Source of the DNA: Scylla paramamosain | Lineage: Eukaryota; Arthropoda; Malacostraca; Decapoda; Portunidae | NCBI RefSeq assembly: GCF_035594125.1 | Contig: NW_026973668.1 | Coordinates: 4,072,501-4,136,500, forward strand | Direction of reading: 5' to 3' | Length of the DNA stretch: 64,000 nucleotides | Part shown: positions 1 through 12,045 of the stretch, one piece after another | Layout: each line of letters starts with the position of its first letter | Position numbering within the stretch: the first letter of the stretch is position 1 | Program-made: the position numbers and the translations under genes | The notes under the pieces: generated by a model | Told to the model about the DNA's origin: nothing | The model's database searches: none | Seen by the model: only the letters and a program-made list of their open reading frames with translations

Positions 1-107
1 GAGATAATTTTTTAATAATTGGAATAGGGCTAGTGATAAGACAGAGCCCTGTGAGACACCATTGTTAATAGGTTTAGGAGAAGAAAAGTGGCCCTCTACA
101 ACTGGAA
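1..107 (-). mobile_element. LINE family 1 RT fragment, cut by window edge
   Basis: On the minus strand this piece reads as reverse transcriptase sequence around GVSQGSVLS, preceded by a VVEGHFSSPK-like stretch. The longer family-1 LINE copies in this window (4.1-7.4, 12-16.7 and 38-40.6 kb) carry the equivalent [11 protein letters not shown]...GVPQGSVLSP block. It runs off the left edge, and on its right it stops abruptly where a different LINE 3' end starts. It is too short and altered to be functional. Confidence 0.6.
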
Positions 108-815
108 CATAAGAGCATAAGAAATAAGGGAAGCTGCAAGAAGCCATCAGGCTTACACGTGGCAGTCCCTGTATGAAACATACCTACTTATTTCCACCTA
201 TCATCCCCATCCATAAATCCATCTAATCATCTCTTAAAGCTCCCTAATGCTTACCACTAGCAACTTGATTACTGAGTCTGTTCCATTCAATTCATCCACC
301 ACTCTATTTGAGAACCAATTTCTTCCTATCTCTTTTTTTTAAACCTAATTTTTTCAAGCTTGAACCCGTTATTTCTTGTTTTGTCCTGGTTACTGATCCT
401 TAGAATTTTGCTTACGTCCCCCTTGTTATAGCCCTTATACCACTTAAATACTTCTATCAGGTCCTCTCTTAACCTACGTCTCTCTAAAGAATGTAAATTT
501 AACAACTTCAGTCTCGCCTTGTAAGGAATACTCCTCATCCCCTGTATCCTTTTAGTCATTCTCCTTTGTACTGATTCTAATAGACCTGTATCCTTCCTGT
601 AATATGGGTACCAGAACTGTACAGCGTAGTCTAGATGAGGTCTGACCAGCGCCAAATATAACTTTAATATAACTTCAGGCCTTCTACTTTTAACACCTAA
701 AAATGAATCCTAATACCCTAATTGGCATTTCTGGCCCCCTATGCATTGCTTTCTTAGACTGAGTTAGTAACTGGTCATTACCATACTTCTTACTAATTTG
801 CTTTAAGAATCTTTC
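108..815 (-). mobile_element. LINE family 2: 3' end with RT C-terminal remnant
   Basis: The minus strand encodes a 109-residue open frame (326-655) reading LVRPHLDYAVQFWYPYYRKD near its start and LLNLHSLERRRLREDLIEVF further on. This is the C-terminal thumb/linker region of a jockey-type non-LTR reverse transcriptase. The reading continues, frame-broken, towards 220 (NRVVDELNG-like). The 3' tail ends near 108 in a short direct repeat of TTATGTTC type. Upstream of about 660 the frame is lost. No catalytic YADD is present because only the C-terminal part is retained. I recall this repeat as very common in decapod genomes; that is memory, not a search. A second, shorter copy of the tail lies at 3010-3078. 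Confidence 0.7.
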
Positions 816-1084
816 GTCCATAGCAATGGAAAGTAATGGTAAGTGTCAGATTTCATCTCCATTGATGACTAATGCACTACACTGTACATATACTTCCAAA
901 GTTTTTTTTTTTTTTTGTCTTGAACATTCTTTGGTTTTGCACCTACTAATCTGCATAATCTTTAAAAAAAATCACTACAAGGTGTTTTCTCTGTCTTATT
1001 TAAAGATATTTGAGTTTCAGTCATTTCCTCATTAACAGTAGTGGTCATAAGAGGTATAACTTTGCTCCTACAGGAGAGTGAAAG

Positions 1085-1315
1085 GCTAGGGTGCCAGAAG
1101 GGTGTCAACTAGCTACAAGCCAGGCCACAGCAGTGCCTTCACAGCGACTCTTACAACGTCTGGGTTATGAGTCTCTCTATACCATGGACTATACCACTTT
1201 TGAGATTGCTGGGGAACGTGTGTTTGATGTTGACAAGATGTTGGGCACAACCTCTGCCAAGGTGATGGTCCATGAGCTCAAGCCAGAGGATAAGCAGGTC
1301 CACTCTAAGGAGTGA
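1085..1315 (+). CDS. Last exon of an arylalkylamine N-acetyltransferase-like (GNAT) gene
   Basis: The open frame ends in TGA at 1313-1315 and encodes about 77 residues. It contains SQATAVPSQRLLQRLGYESLY, then a YTTFEIAGERVFD stretch and a terminal SAKVMVHELKP. This order (Ser-x2-Leu-x-(K/R)-Gly-(F/Y) acetyl-CoA-binding helix, a short beta strand, then 'V-F-D' and a closing strand with VMV) is the C-terminal third of arthropod aaNAT/dopamine N-acetyltransferases. Those enzymes acetylate dopamine, serotonin or related amines. The N-terminal acetyl-CoA loop is not in the window. The strong polypyrimidine acceptor (CTCCTACAG, ending 1073) would put an in-frame TGA at 1079-1081. The usable acceptor would therefore have to be AAAG at 1081-1084, or the copy is dead. 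Amino-acid conservation looks good, so I lean towards a real exon, but expression is unproven. Confidence 0.6.
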   Translation, partial: ARVPEGCQLATSQATAVPSQRLLQRLGYESLYTMDYTTFEIAGERVFDVDKMLGTTSAKVMVHELKPEDKQVHSKE

Positions 1316-1487
1316 TTCATTCAGCTAAAATTTCCATAAATAACAAAAGAATGGCCTCTCCCATCTCCATGCCCAGCAACATGCTTCAGCCCTGCAGTCA
1401 TGGGATGAAATATGTACTCAAGTAATCCCTCCTTTGTCCTTTCCCTTTTCCTGTGAGCTATAAGAATGCATTTTCAAGTACAGTACT

Positions 1488-1519
<32 letters not shown>

Positions 1520-2208
1520 GATGAGCATGTATGCAAACACATGATCGGTGCTACATTAAGTGTAAAGGACAACGTAACCATTGGTCTTCCAGGACGTATG
1601 CTGTTGCTGTTCCTCATAACTGTGCTTCACTGCCACTCAAGTAAAGTCCAAATAGACTGCATTTTATCACTGTCTAAATACCTAAAGCAATGAGAATCAA
1701 AATGTCATCATGCATGGCATGCTGTTGGCTGAGTAAAATGTGATCATATATGTTTATGTACTATGTCCAACAGAAACTGTGTCTACATATGGTAAAATGT
1801 AATGTGACTGTGTAGGCATTGTTACCCACTCATGTATCTAAATATGCATATACACCAACCTGCGTGGTCTGAACTCTAGACTAGGTATTTCTCCAGCAGT
1901 ACTGGCAATAGTTTTTGATGTACCAGAGTCATTTACCTAGCATGAGGTATGACTGTGTTAATTACTGTCATGATTCCCAGAATCTCTGGTCTTTTCAGTA
2001 GCATCTGGCAACTACATGAGTCATTTGCTGGTGGTTGTAGTGGTGTGTCCATGTGATGAGTGAACATGCCCTATTGCATGTTATCAACATGCAGAACTAA
2101 TATGCATATCTAACAAATCACACAGAATGCTCTTGTCAAGATACAGATCACAACAAACTAGTCCCATTTTGAAATTAAGCAAATATTTTTAAGTCAAGGG
2201 GGAGGGAT
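1316..2208. other. Non-coding flank downstream of the GNAT exon
   Basis: No coding signal is recognised. It contains a (TG)n microsatellite at 1492-1519. It ends in a purine tract, AAGTCAAGGGGGAGGGAT, immediately before the LTR-like block that starts at 2209. The first few hundred bases could be 3' UTR of the GNAT gene. Confidence 0.5.
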
Positions 2209-2462
2209 TGTTAGATGTCACTTTAAGAACAATACTATCCATAAAGAATAACAATAGTTCACACACTCAATTATATCTACCCAGAAGGGTAACACACAAC
2301 ACAAAAAGCAAAATTCTGCACAACAGCCTGTTCAATGAATGGCATATATTGTTGTGCAGAAAGTTATAGGACTTGGCTTATGTAAGTTTGAATCTTCAAG
2401 ATTCTGTGTGACAATATCATAAAAATTATTGAAAGGGTGTCAGAAATTTACAATTTCTAACA
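2209..2462 (+). repeat. LTR-like block, possible solo or 3' LTR
   Basis: The block begins TGTTAGA and ends TCTAACA, a 7-bp perfect terminal inverted repeat with TG...CA ends, 254 bp apart. It is directly preceded by a polypurine tract (AAGGGGGAGGGAT-like), as expected upstream of a 3' LTR of a Ty1/copia-type element. No matching 5' LTR, primer-binding site or pol frame was found in the window, and no flanking duplication is visible. The identification rests on structure only. Confidence 0.4.
2314..2361. other. 12-bp perfect hairpin inside the LTR-like block
   Basis: TTCTGCACAACA (2314-2325) and TGTTGTGCAGAA (2350-2361) are perfect reverse complements separated by 24 nt. In an LTR such a stem could lie in the transcribed R/U5 part; this is inference. 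Confidence 0.6.
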
Positions 2463-2670
2463 ATACACATATTTGTTTGTTGATAGCTACGCACTAATAA
2501 AAATTTAATAATTTCTAACAATACATATATTTGTTTGGTGATAGCTAAGTACTAATAAAAATTCATTTCTAACAACACATATATTTGTTTGGTGATAGCT
2601 AAGTACTAATAAAAATTCATTTCTAACAACACATATATCTGTTTGGTGATGGCTAAGTACTAATAAAAAA
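2453..2670 (+). repeat. 54-bp tandem repeat, four copies
   Basis: Four tandem units start at 2453, 2511, 2565 and 2619 (58, 54, 54 and ~52 bp). Each begins ATTTCTAACAA and ends near TAATAAAAATT. The middle two are almost identical. Every unit starts with the TCTAACA that terminates the LTR-like block, so the minisatellite appears to have grown from the LTR/flank junction. Confidence 0.85.
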
Positions 2671-3009
2671 TACATATTACAATATATATAAATTTAAACT
2701 GAACTAGCCATGATAGGGGGTCATGAATAATATTGGAACCATCATAACAGATCTTACAGATCTTCATTCAACTCTGGTCAGACAACAACACATCCTACTC
2801 TCTACCACTCTACACTATCAAACAGACCCGTTCAGCCATGTAATCTATGGTGTACTCAGGCCTGCAGTTACTGTTAAGTTACTTTGTAACCTTAAGTCCG
2901 CCCAACCAATGTAAATCTTTAGAACCTGAAACTCCATCAATATCCAGTTTTCCAAAGAAAACCATTACACACACTACTCTACAATAGAGAGATTAAAGAG
3001 TAGACAAAT

Positions 3010-3078
3010 TTATCTACATGTAAGCCTGATGAATTCTTGCAGCTTCCTTACTTTCTATATTCTTATGTTTTTAACCAT
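3010..3078 (+). mobile_element. LINE family 2 3'-tail fragment
   Basis: The plus strand reads TGTAAGCCTGATG, TTCTTGCAGCTTCC and TATTCTTATGTT in order. This matches, in reverse complement, the tail of the element at 108-220. It is a short 5'-truncated copy of the same LINE 3' end. Confidence 0.55.
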
Positions 3079-3808
3079 GAGAGAGATAATAATGCAACTT
3101 GAGATGTCATATTGTATAGATGACTGTATTTCATGTATACTTCATCTGTATAGGACCAAATCTCAAGTACAAAATAAAGCATCACAGGTCTTCAAGAGGA
3201 AGATACTAAAGATGCTAATGAAGGGGTAAAGATGGAAGAACGATGTAGAAAAGTCAGTACAAGGTGGAGTCAAAACTCTGATGAAGAGTTACGCAAGTAT
3301 GTAGAAATGTAACCATAAATGAGTAAAGCCAAGAAGTTCCATATAGCCTTTCTTTCTCCATGACTTATTTCATGTCTCCTGATGATGATGCAAAACACTG
3401 ACAAGTATTACAGAAAATTCAGAATCATAATAGTACTTTTGGTCTATAAATATTTTCCATATATCAACGAATATGTACCTCAAAAAGGCTGATTTACAAA
3501 GATGAATTCTGATAATTTAAATATAAAACAACCTTGCAAGAATGGTAAAGCTGGATCACAATACATATACTCGTACATGCATGCATACATACATACATAC
3601 ACACATTATACATTATATATATATGGAGTGACAAAACGGCCAGGAAGGAAACTTGAGAGAGGGTAGAGATAACATGAAAGAAGCTTAGAGATAAAAAAAA
3701 AAAAAAATCATGCACTTAATAATGTAATAAAAAAAATCTTCCTGCAAGGTGGTCTCATTTCTTAAAGTTCATCTTTATGTTTCCATTTCCTAAGCCTCTT
3801 GAAGGCAG
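3079..3808. other. Unassigned sequence with a CATA microsatellite
   Basis: No gene is recognised. A (CATA)n/(CATG)n tract lies at about 3574-3605, followed by a short TATATATA run. Confidence 0.5.

Positions 3809-3897
<89 letters not shown>
3809..3897. repeat. Compound microsatellite (TA)n-T(28)
   Basis: About 30 TA units run straight into a T run (3870-3897). The same (TA)n-Tn composition recurs at 17872, 18288 and, in reverse orientation, at 28925. Confidence 0.95.
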
Positions 3898-3902
<5 letters not shown>

Positions 3903-4012
3903 ACATGTGTAATTAAGTGTGAATATAAGATAAACCCATCTGAAGTGAGGCAACGTTTAAGTTCAAGTGATGGTGTGTAATCGCACTCTGTGATCCACGA
4001 ACGCTCACATTC

Positions 4013-4013
<1 letters not shown>

Positions 4014-4092
<79 letters not shown>
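4014..4092. repeat. (GT)n microsatellite at the 3' end of LINE copy A
   Basis: About 39 GT units. On the minus strand it is a (CA)n tail directly following the LINE 3' UTR end CCTCCTTACATAAAAC. Confidence 0.95.
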
Positions 4093-4095
<3 letters not shown>

Positions 4096-7000
4096 ATGTA
4101 AGGAGGGACACAGGCCAAGGGCAACAAAAATCCAATAAAAAAAAAAAAAGCCTATTGAGATGCCAGTCCCAGAAAAGGGTTCAAAGCGGTAGTAAAAAAA
4201 TGAAGGATATCTGTCTTGGAACCTCCCTCTTGAAGGAATTCAAGTCATAGGAAGGTGGAAATACAGAACCAGGCAGGAGGTTGCAGAGTTTACCAGAGAA
4301 AGGGATGAATGATTGAGAATGCTGGTTAACTCTTGCATTAGAGAGGTGGACAGAATAGGGGTGAGAGAAAGAAGAAAGTCTTGTGCAGCGAGACCGTGGG
4401 AGGAGGGGAGGCATCCATTTAGCAAGATCAGAAGAGCAGTTAGCATGAAAATAGCGGTAGAAGACAGCTAGAGATGCACCATTGCGGCGATGAAAGAGAG
4501 GCTGAAGACAGTTAGTTAGAGGAGAGGAGCTGATGAGACGAAAAGCTTTTGATTCCACCCTGTCTAGAAGAGTGGTATGAGTGGAACCCCCAGACATGTG
4601 AAGCATGGGACGGATAAGGCCCCAGAACAGAGTTAGCAGCTGGGGAGGTGAAAAAACGGGCGGAGACGTCCCAGAACGCATAACTTCATAGAAGCTGTTT
4701 TAGCTAGAGATGAGATGGGAAGTTTCCAGTTCAGATTGTAAGTAAAGGACAGACCGAGGATGTTCAGTGTAGAATAGGAAGACAGTTGAGTGTCATTGAA
4801 GAAGAGAGGATAGTTGTCTGGAAGGTTGTGTCAAGTTGATAGATGGAGGAATTGAGTTTTGAGGCATTGAACAATACCAAGTTTGCTCTGCGCCAATCAG
4901 AAATTTTAGAAAGATCAGAAGTCAGGCGTTCTGTGGCTTCCCTGCGTGAAATGTTTAATTCCTGAGGGGTTGGACGTCTATGAAAAGACGTGGAAAAAGT
5001 GTAGGGTGGTATCATCAGTGTAGGAGTGGATAGAACAAGAAGTTTGGTTTAGAAGGTCATTGATGAATAACAGGAAGAAAGTGGGTGACAGGACAGAACC
5101 CTGAGGAACACTACTGTTAATCAATTTAGAAGAACAGTGATCGTCTACCACAGCAGCAATAGAATGGTTAGAAAGGAAACTTAAGATGAAGTTACAGAGA
5201 AAAGGATAGAAGCTGTAGGATGGTAGTTTGGAAATCAAAGCTTCATGCCAGACTCTATCAGAAACTTTTGATATATCCAAGGCAACAGCAAAAATTTCAC
5301 CAAAATCTCTAAAAGAGGATGACCAAGACTCAGTAAGGAAAGCCAGAAGATCACCAGTAGAGCAGCCTTGACAGAACCCATACTGGCGATCAGATAGAAG
5401 GTTGTGAAGTGATAGATGTTTAAGAATCTTCCTGTTGAGGATAGATTTAAAATCTTTAGATAGACAGGAAATTAAAGCAATAGGACTGTAGTTTGAGGGA
5501 TTAGAACGGTCACCGTTTTTAGGAACAGGCTGAATGTAGGCAAACTTCCAGCAAGAAGGAAAGGTTGATAGACAGAGCTGAAAGAGTTTTACTAGGCAAG
5601 GTGCAAGCAAGGAGGCACAGTTTTGGAGAACAATAGGAGGGACCCCATCAGGTCCACAAGCCTTCCGAGGGTTTAGGCCTGTGAGAGCATGAAAAATATC
5701 ATTGTGAAGAATTTTAATAGGTAGCATGAAGTAGTCAGAGGGTGGAGGAGAGGGAGGAACAAGCCTTGAAACGTCCAAGGTAGAGTTTTTAGCAAAGGTT
5801 TGAGCGAAGATTTCAGCTTTAGAAATAGATGTGATAGCAGTGGTGCCATCTGGTTGAAATAAAGGAGGGAAAGAAGAAGCAAAGCTATTGTAGATATTTT
5901 TAGCTAAATGCCAGAAGTCATGAGGGGAGTTAGATCTTGAAAGATTTTGACACTTTCTGTTAATGAAGGAGTTTTTTAGCTGGTTGGAGAACAGACTTGG
6001 CATGGTTCCCAGCAGAAATATTAAGTGCATGAGATTCTGGTGATGGAAGGCTTAAGTACCTTTTGTGGGCCACCATTCTATCATGTATAGCATGAGAACA
6101 AGTTGTGTTAAACCAAGGTTTGGAAGATTTAAGTAGAGAAAAGAGTTGGGAATGTACGCCTCCATGCCAGACACTATCACTTCTGCTATGCGCTTGGCAC
6201 ATAAACACAGGTCTCTGACACGGAAACAGTAATCATTCCAAGGAAAATCAGCAAAATACCTCCTCAGGTCCCCCCAACTAGCAGAGGCAAAATGCCAGAG
6301 GCACCTCATCTTAGGGGTGTCCTGAGGAGGGATCGGAGCAATAGGACAAGATACAGATATGAGATTGTGATCGGAGGAGCCCAATGGAGAAGAGAGGGTG
6401 ACAGCATAAGCAGAAGGCTTAGAGGTTAGGAAAAGGTCAAGAATGTTGGGTGTATCTCCAAGACAGTCAGGAATACGAGTAGGGTGTTGCACCAATTACT
6501 TTAGGTCATGGAGGATAGCAAAGTTGAAGGCTAGTTCACCAAGATGATCAGTGAAGGAAGAGCAAGGGCAAAGCTGATGGTGAACATTGAATGGACATCT
6601 CTGCAAAAGGGAAGAGTCAGAATGTGCTCCACTTTGGAAGTTATATAGTCAAAGAATTTCTTATAGTCAGAGGAGTTAGGTGAGAGGTATACAGCACAGA
6701 TAAATTTACTTTGAGAGTGACTCTGTAGTCGTAGCCAGATGGTGGAAAACTTGGAAGATTCAAGAGTGTGGGCACGAGAGCAGGTTAAGTCGTTGTGCAC
6801 ATAAACGTAGCTTTGGATTGAAAATGAAAATAGAGAAAGTAGGAGGGAACAGAAAAGGGGCTACTGTCAGTTTCCTCAGACACCTGAGTTTCAGTGAGGA
6901 AAAGAAGATGAGGTTTAGAAGAGGAGAGGTGGTGTTCTACATATTGAAAATTTTATCTTAGACTGCGAATGTTGCAGAAATTAATGAAGAAAAAGTTGAG

Positions 7001-7355
7001 GGATGTGTGAAAACAATTAGGATCGTTGTTAGAAGGGCAGTCCAACCTGGGGACATTTGTGGTCCCTTCCCTAGATGAGGACTCCGAGGCTGGTGTACGA
7101 GTCGCCATGATAATTTTGAAATTCTGAGTGAAGGGTGTGTGTGTTACTAGGTGCTTGTAATTTTGTGTGGAGGAAGAATGTCATCTTTAGAGGGGAGGCT
7201 GTGACTGCCCCCTTGTGTTGTGAGACACAAAGGGAAACGTTCAGTGAGGTCACAGCTGGGTTTAATGATAAGTTCACAGCACCCCCCCTGATCCAGTGCT
7301 TTAGACCTCACTGGGAGTAATTATCGTTCTGGCAGGTGCCTTCTGCCTCCTCCTT
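4093..7355 (-). mobile_element. LINE family 1, copy A (near full length, inactive)
   Basis: A 3.26-kb non-LTR retrotransposon on the minus strand. The 5' UTR (~7109-7355) matches the 5' ends of copies C (40.4-40.6 kb) and D (59.75-59.94 kb). It is followed by a single EN-RT reading frame and a short 3' UTR that ends in the (CA)n tract. The 5' boundary is set by where similarity to copy C stops (CCTCCTCCT). The chemistry of such elements is target-primed reverse transcription: the endonuclease nicks DNA and the RT copies the element RNA there. The order EN then RT, with no RNase H, suits a jockey/CR1-like clade; the exact clade is not determined. The frame is broken in several places. Confidence 0.85.
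4181..7108 (-). pseudogene. EN-RT polyprotein pseudogene of LINE copy A
   Basis: Translation starts at the ATG complementary to 7106-7108, which is conserved in copies C and D, and would give about 975 residues. Visible motifs are the endonuclease glutamate in LTETQ (~residue 72) and SSDHNLISV (~245). RT motifs follow: KACGPDGVPP (~484), NYSPIALISCLSK, ALDISKVSDRVWHEAL (~613), SVPQGSVLSP and [10 protein letters not shown] (~697). The last is the catalytic box, YTDD instead of YADD. The endonuclease GDFN motif has been removed by an ~11-nt deletion near 6590, which also shifts the frame. At least five further frame changes separate the pieces (6531-6800, 6052-6495, 4978-6030, 4764-5015, 4181-4681). 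It cannot make an active protein. Confidence 0.8.
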
Positions 7356-9313
<1,958 letters not shown>

Positions 9314-9322
9314 TTGTGTGCA

Positions 9323-9416
<94 letters not shown>
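9314..9416. repeat. (GT)n microsatellite
   Basis: About 50 GT units with single interruptions (GCATG near 9320, TATG near 9349), followed by a G-rich run. Confidence 0.95.
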
Positions 9417-9418
<2 letters not shown>

Positions 9419-9648
9419 AGGGGGGGGATGGGGAGAGGGAATTGTAAACATCAGCTATACTCTCTTGAACAGATTTTAGGAGTCCATGTAATTTTTTCAT
9501 ACACTGAAGATCTTATTTCTTGTCCAAGGACAGTAACTACTACATGGTCCTCAATGAAAACCTTCAGCAACCTCAGTGAGTTAACTTCAGCATAATAAGT
9601 AGAGACCTCACCACCATTGAATTTACAGGCAGCCAGTTATATGCGCTT

Positions 9649-9674
9649 GTGTGTGTGTGTGTGTGTGTGTGTGT
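9649..9674. repeat. Short (GT)n microsatellite
   Basis: Thirteen GT units just downstream (in minus-strand terms) of the hAT-like pseudogene. Confidence 0.9.
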
Positions 9675-9769
9675 TTCTTAGTAAGTCTAGAAAGAGAATA
9701 ATACAAAAAAAAAATATATATATTAATAAAATTACCCCAATGCAGCAAAGTTCACCCAAAGTTTCATCA

Positions 9770-10890
9770 TAATGTCTCTCAGTCTCAAATGTCCGTGAGC
9801 AGGGCCAGGCGAGTGAGCCATTGTGGATTGGAGAAGTTTTCAGCGAGGAGGTTGTTTCTTGTGAAAGAGGAAAGTGAGTCTCTTGCTGCATGTAACACAC
9901 ACACATGACAGCGTGCCCCCATGACTCAACCAGCGAACCTCGCTGAGCTAGAGCAGGTCGCCATAGTGCTTGTTGACCTCGTCCTTCAATACCTGAAACT
10001 GGCAGTGATTTAGGCCATGGGAGTGGATGGAGTTGACAACCTTCACCATGACAGACATGACATCCATGAGGTTGGCAGACTAGGTGCACAGAGATCCTTG
10101 GTGTACTTGGTAGCCTCATAGTGGTGCACTAGCAATGAATCAGCACCTTCCTTCTTTCCAACCATTACCTGGGCACCGTCGGTCGTCACATAGTTGAGAC
10201 AGGAAAGTTCAAGTGAGTGCTGTTCTACTCACTGAAGGACGGCGTCGAAGAAGTCTTGTCCAGTGGTGGTACCATGACAGGTTGAAGGAATTCCTCACAA
10301 ATGAAAATGGCCAGCTGGGTAGTATCCATGATGGTGCTCTCATCAAGGACCAGGGAAAAAGCAACAAGAGTTGAGTGTCCAGTATTCATTTAATCGTGCA
10401 CATTGTCGATATCTCAATGTGGCAATGAATGATGCAGGATGAAAGACTCACACCCTCAAAGTCATGACGCTGTGGCAACAAGACACTCCTTGAAGTCCCC
10501 ATCCGAGAATGGCTTTATCTGACAAGCAAAGAGGTGGGAGACCTCAATAACTGGCACACGTTAATTTATCGACATCAGCAGTTTGCTTGTGGCAGACCAA
10601 ATTTATTTTCTGTTGGTTGCCTGATTGTCTAGCGATGGTGTCATTCCTCTCATTGGCAGACATCGACGCACAGTTTAATGTTCGGTGCTCTGTCTCCTAG
10701 TGGCGGTGCACCTTGAACTCTTAAGACAGCAACAGTCTTGAAATATATGAGGCCCTCCAGGAAGAAGAACAGTCTTGAAATATATGAGGCCCTCCAGGAA
10801 GAACTTCTGTTTCCACTCAGAGTTGAAGACAGCAAAGGTGTTTTAGAACAATTTATTTATTTCTGGTTGGAGTTTTTCGTGCCGGATTGC
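9770..10890 (-). pseudogene. hAT-type transposase / ZBED5-GTF2IRD2-like pseudogene
   Basis: Read on the minus strand with frame changes, hallmarks of this family appear in order. First comes a BED-finger-like start (FNSEWKQKFFLEG..., then HRH*ETEH, where a TAG replaces the Tyr of RHYETEH). Then ASY-EVSHLFACQIKPFSDGDF, FSLVLDESTIMDTTQLAIFI, a YVTTDGAQVMVGKKEGA block, a GLNHCQFQVLKDEVNKHYGD block, SEVRWLSHG and WLTRLALLTDI. The LDEST and TTDGA acidic residues and the EVRWLS motif are diagnostic of hAT-derived ZBED proteins. Several stops and frameshifts, plus a 37-bp tandem duplication at 10731, show it is dead. In animals such sequences occur both as transposons and as domesticated genes; this copy is a relic. 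Confidence 0.8.
10731..10804. repeat. 37-bp perfect tandem duplication inside the hAT pseudogene
   Basis: Units 10731-10767 and 10768-10804 both begin AACAGTCTTG and differ only at the last base. The length is not a multiple of three, so the duplication itself shifts the transposase frame within the FFLEGLIYFKTV segment. Confidence 0.9.
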
Positions 10891-10989
10891 AATGTAAATG
10901 TCAAGCAGACCAGCCCTTTGGGGCAACATGGAAGAGTTTAATGATATTGTAAACGGCCAAGGGAAGGGGAAGGGGAAGGGGGAATATTA

Positions 10990-11400
10990 ATACTATGGCT
11001 GTATAACCCACAGGCCATAGGTTTTCTGCCCCTGGTCTAGCACAAGGTCTAGTTTTTCAAAATAACTGTTAAGGTCAAGAGAGGCTATAATCAGGTCATC
11101 CAGCTGTATGTACAAACCGTGACCAATGATGCCCCAAAACAGATTATTTAGCATTTGCTTGAAGGCGAGATGTGCATTCCGTAAACCCATAAGATATAAG
11201 GGCATGTAATGACCATTGTGAGTACTGAAAGCCGTTATCCCTCTCTCAGTTCTTTATTGAAAAGAATCTGGAAGAAGCCTTGAAATAGTCAATGCTGCTA
11301 AATTTAGTATTACCTCTTCAATAGATTGGAAAAGTAAACTGAGAACAGGTAATGGGTAATGATTAGGAACTGTAAACGTGCTGCCTTTTCAGAAATCACT
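10990..11400 (-). pseudogene. Gypsy (Ty3-type) reverse transcriptase fragment
   Basis: The minus strand reads PLPVLSLLFQSIEE..., then TERGITAFSTHNGHYMPL, then GLRNAHLAFKQMLNN and LYIQLDDLIIASLDL. This is the order of the Ty3/Gypsy RT palm: TAFST-G-Y-xMPFGLxNAPxxFQ, then YLDDIIV. The catalytic YLDD box reads QLDD here. Stops and frame changes are present upstream of 11206. No LTR is attached. Confidence 0.75.
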
Positions 11401-11867
11401 AACTGGTGTTAAATAGGACTCACTTACTAAAGGAAAAAAAGAAAGGATGTATGAACGTCTAGGTATTTTTATGCGTGCATTTGTGAATACTGCTGTTATG
11501 AAAGCACACATTTATTGAAAAAAAAATTAAAGTATTCATATGTATGCATATGTGCTTGTGTATATACAATATGTGACACTGCGTCTACATAGCACAGCAG
11601 AGTAACATGTTTAAAGAAATCCACACTGGAAATATGTAGCAGACATGGGAATGGATCAGCTAACTGGAGAGAAAGTTAATGAGGCACAACAATGTACTAT
11701 TTGGCAAGTCTGTGTAACAATACTGCAGTTGGGAAGATGGTACTCAAGACGTTAAATTATGCAGCAACCAAAAAGCAATTGCAAGTCATGGAGAGTGACA
11801 CGGAGTCACTCTGTGAAATCTGATCGAGGTGTCGGTAATGCCTGTTACCAGCTTGGTAAAAACTCTT
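11401..11867. other. Unassigned sequence between two Gypsy fragments
   Basis: No motif is recognised. It may include decayed Gypsy pol sequence, because it lies between an RT fragment (minus) and an integrase fragment (plus). Confidence 0.35.
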
Positions 11868-12008
11868 GCTTGGGAACATTACCAAACGACTGTGAAATCG
11901 GCCCTTAGTCACCTGTGGCAGCAGTTCTGCTGGTTAGGGATGTGCAAATACGTGCAAGAATGGTGCAAAGTATGTGACACCTGCAACGCCACGAAGAGAC
12001 TGGCGTGA
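11868..12008 (+). pseudogene. Gypsy integrase zinc-finger fragment
   Basis: The 47-codon frame contains HYQTTVKSALSHLWQQFCW, then LGMCKYVQEWCKVCDTCNA. This resembles the HHCC zinc-binding N-terminus of Ty3/Gypsy integrase (H-x-G...H-x-FYWPGM...WCxxCxxC). It ends in TGA at 12006-12008 about 40 bp before LINE copy B1 begins. It is in the opposite orientation to the RT fragment at 10990-11400, so the two either come from different elements or were rearranged. Confidence 0.6.
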
Positions 12009-12045
12009 AGAGGATGAGCACCATGACAGCTGTATCAGCTGTATC

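Noticed and set aside
3777..4250. Open frames of Ile-Tyr and Cys-Val repeats
   Set aside because: They are translations of (TA)n and (GT)n microsatellites. The same applies to frames over 9294-9595, 16585-17095, 18173-18665, 19320-19744, 28767-29253, 29991-30284, 40834-41117 and 52811-53161.
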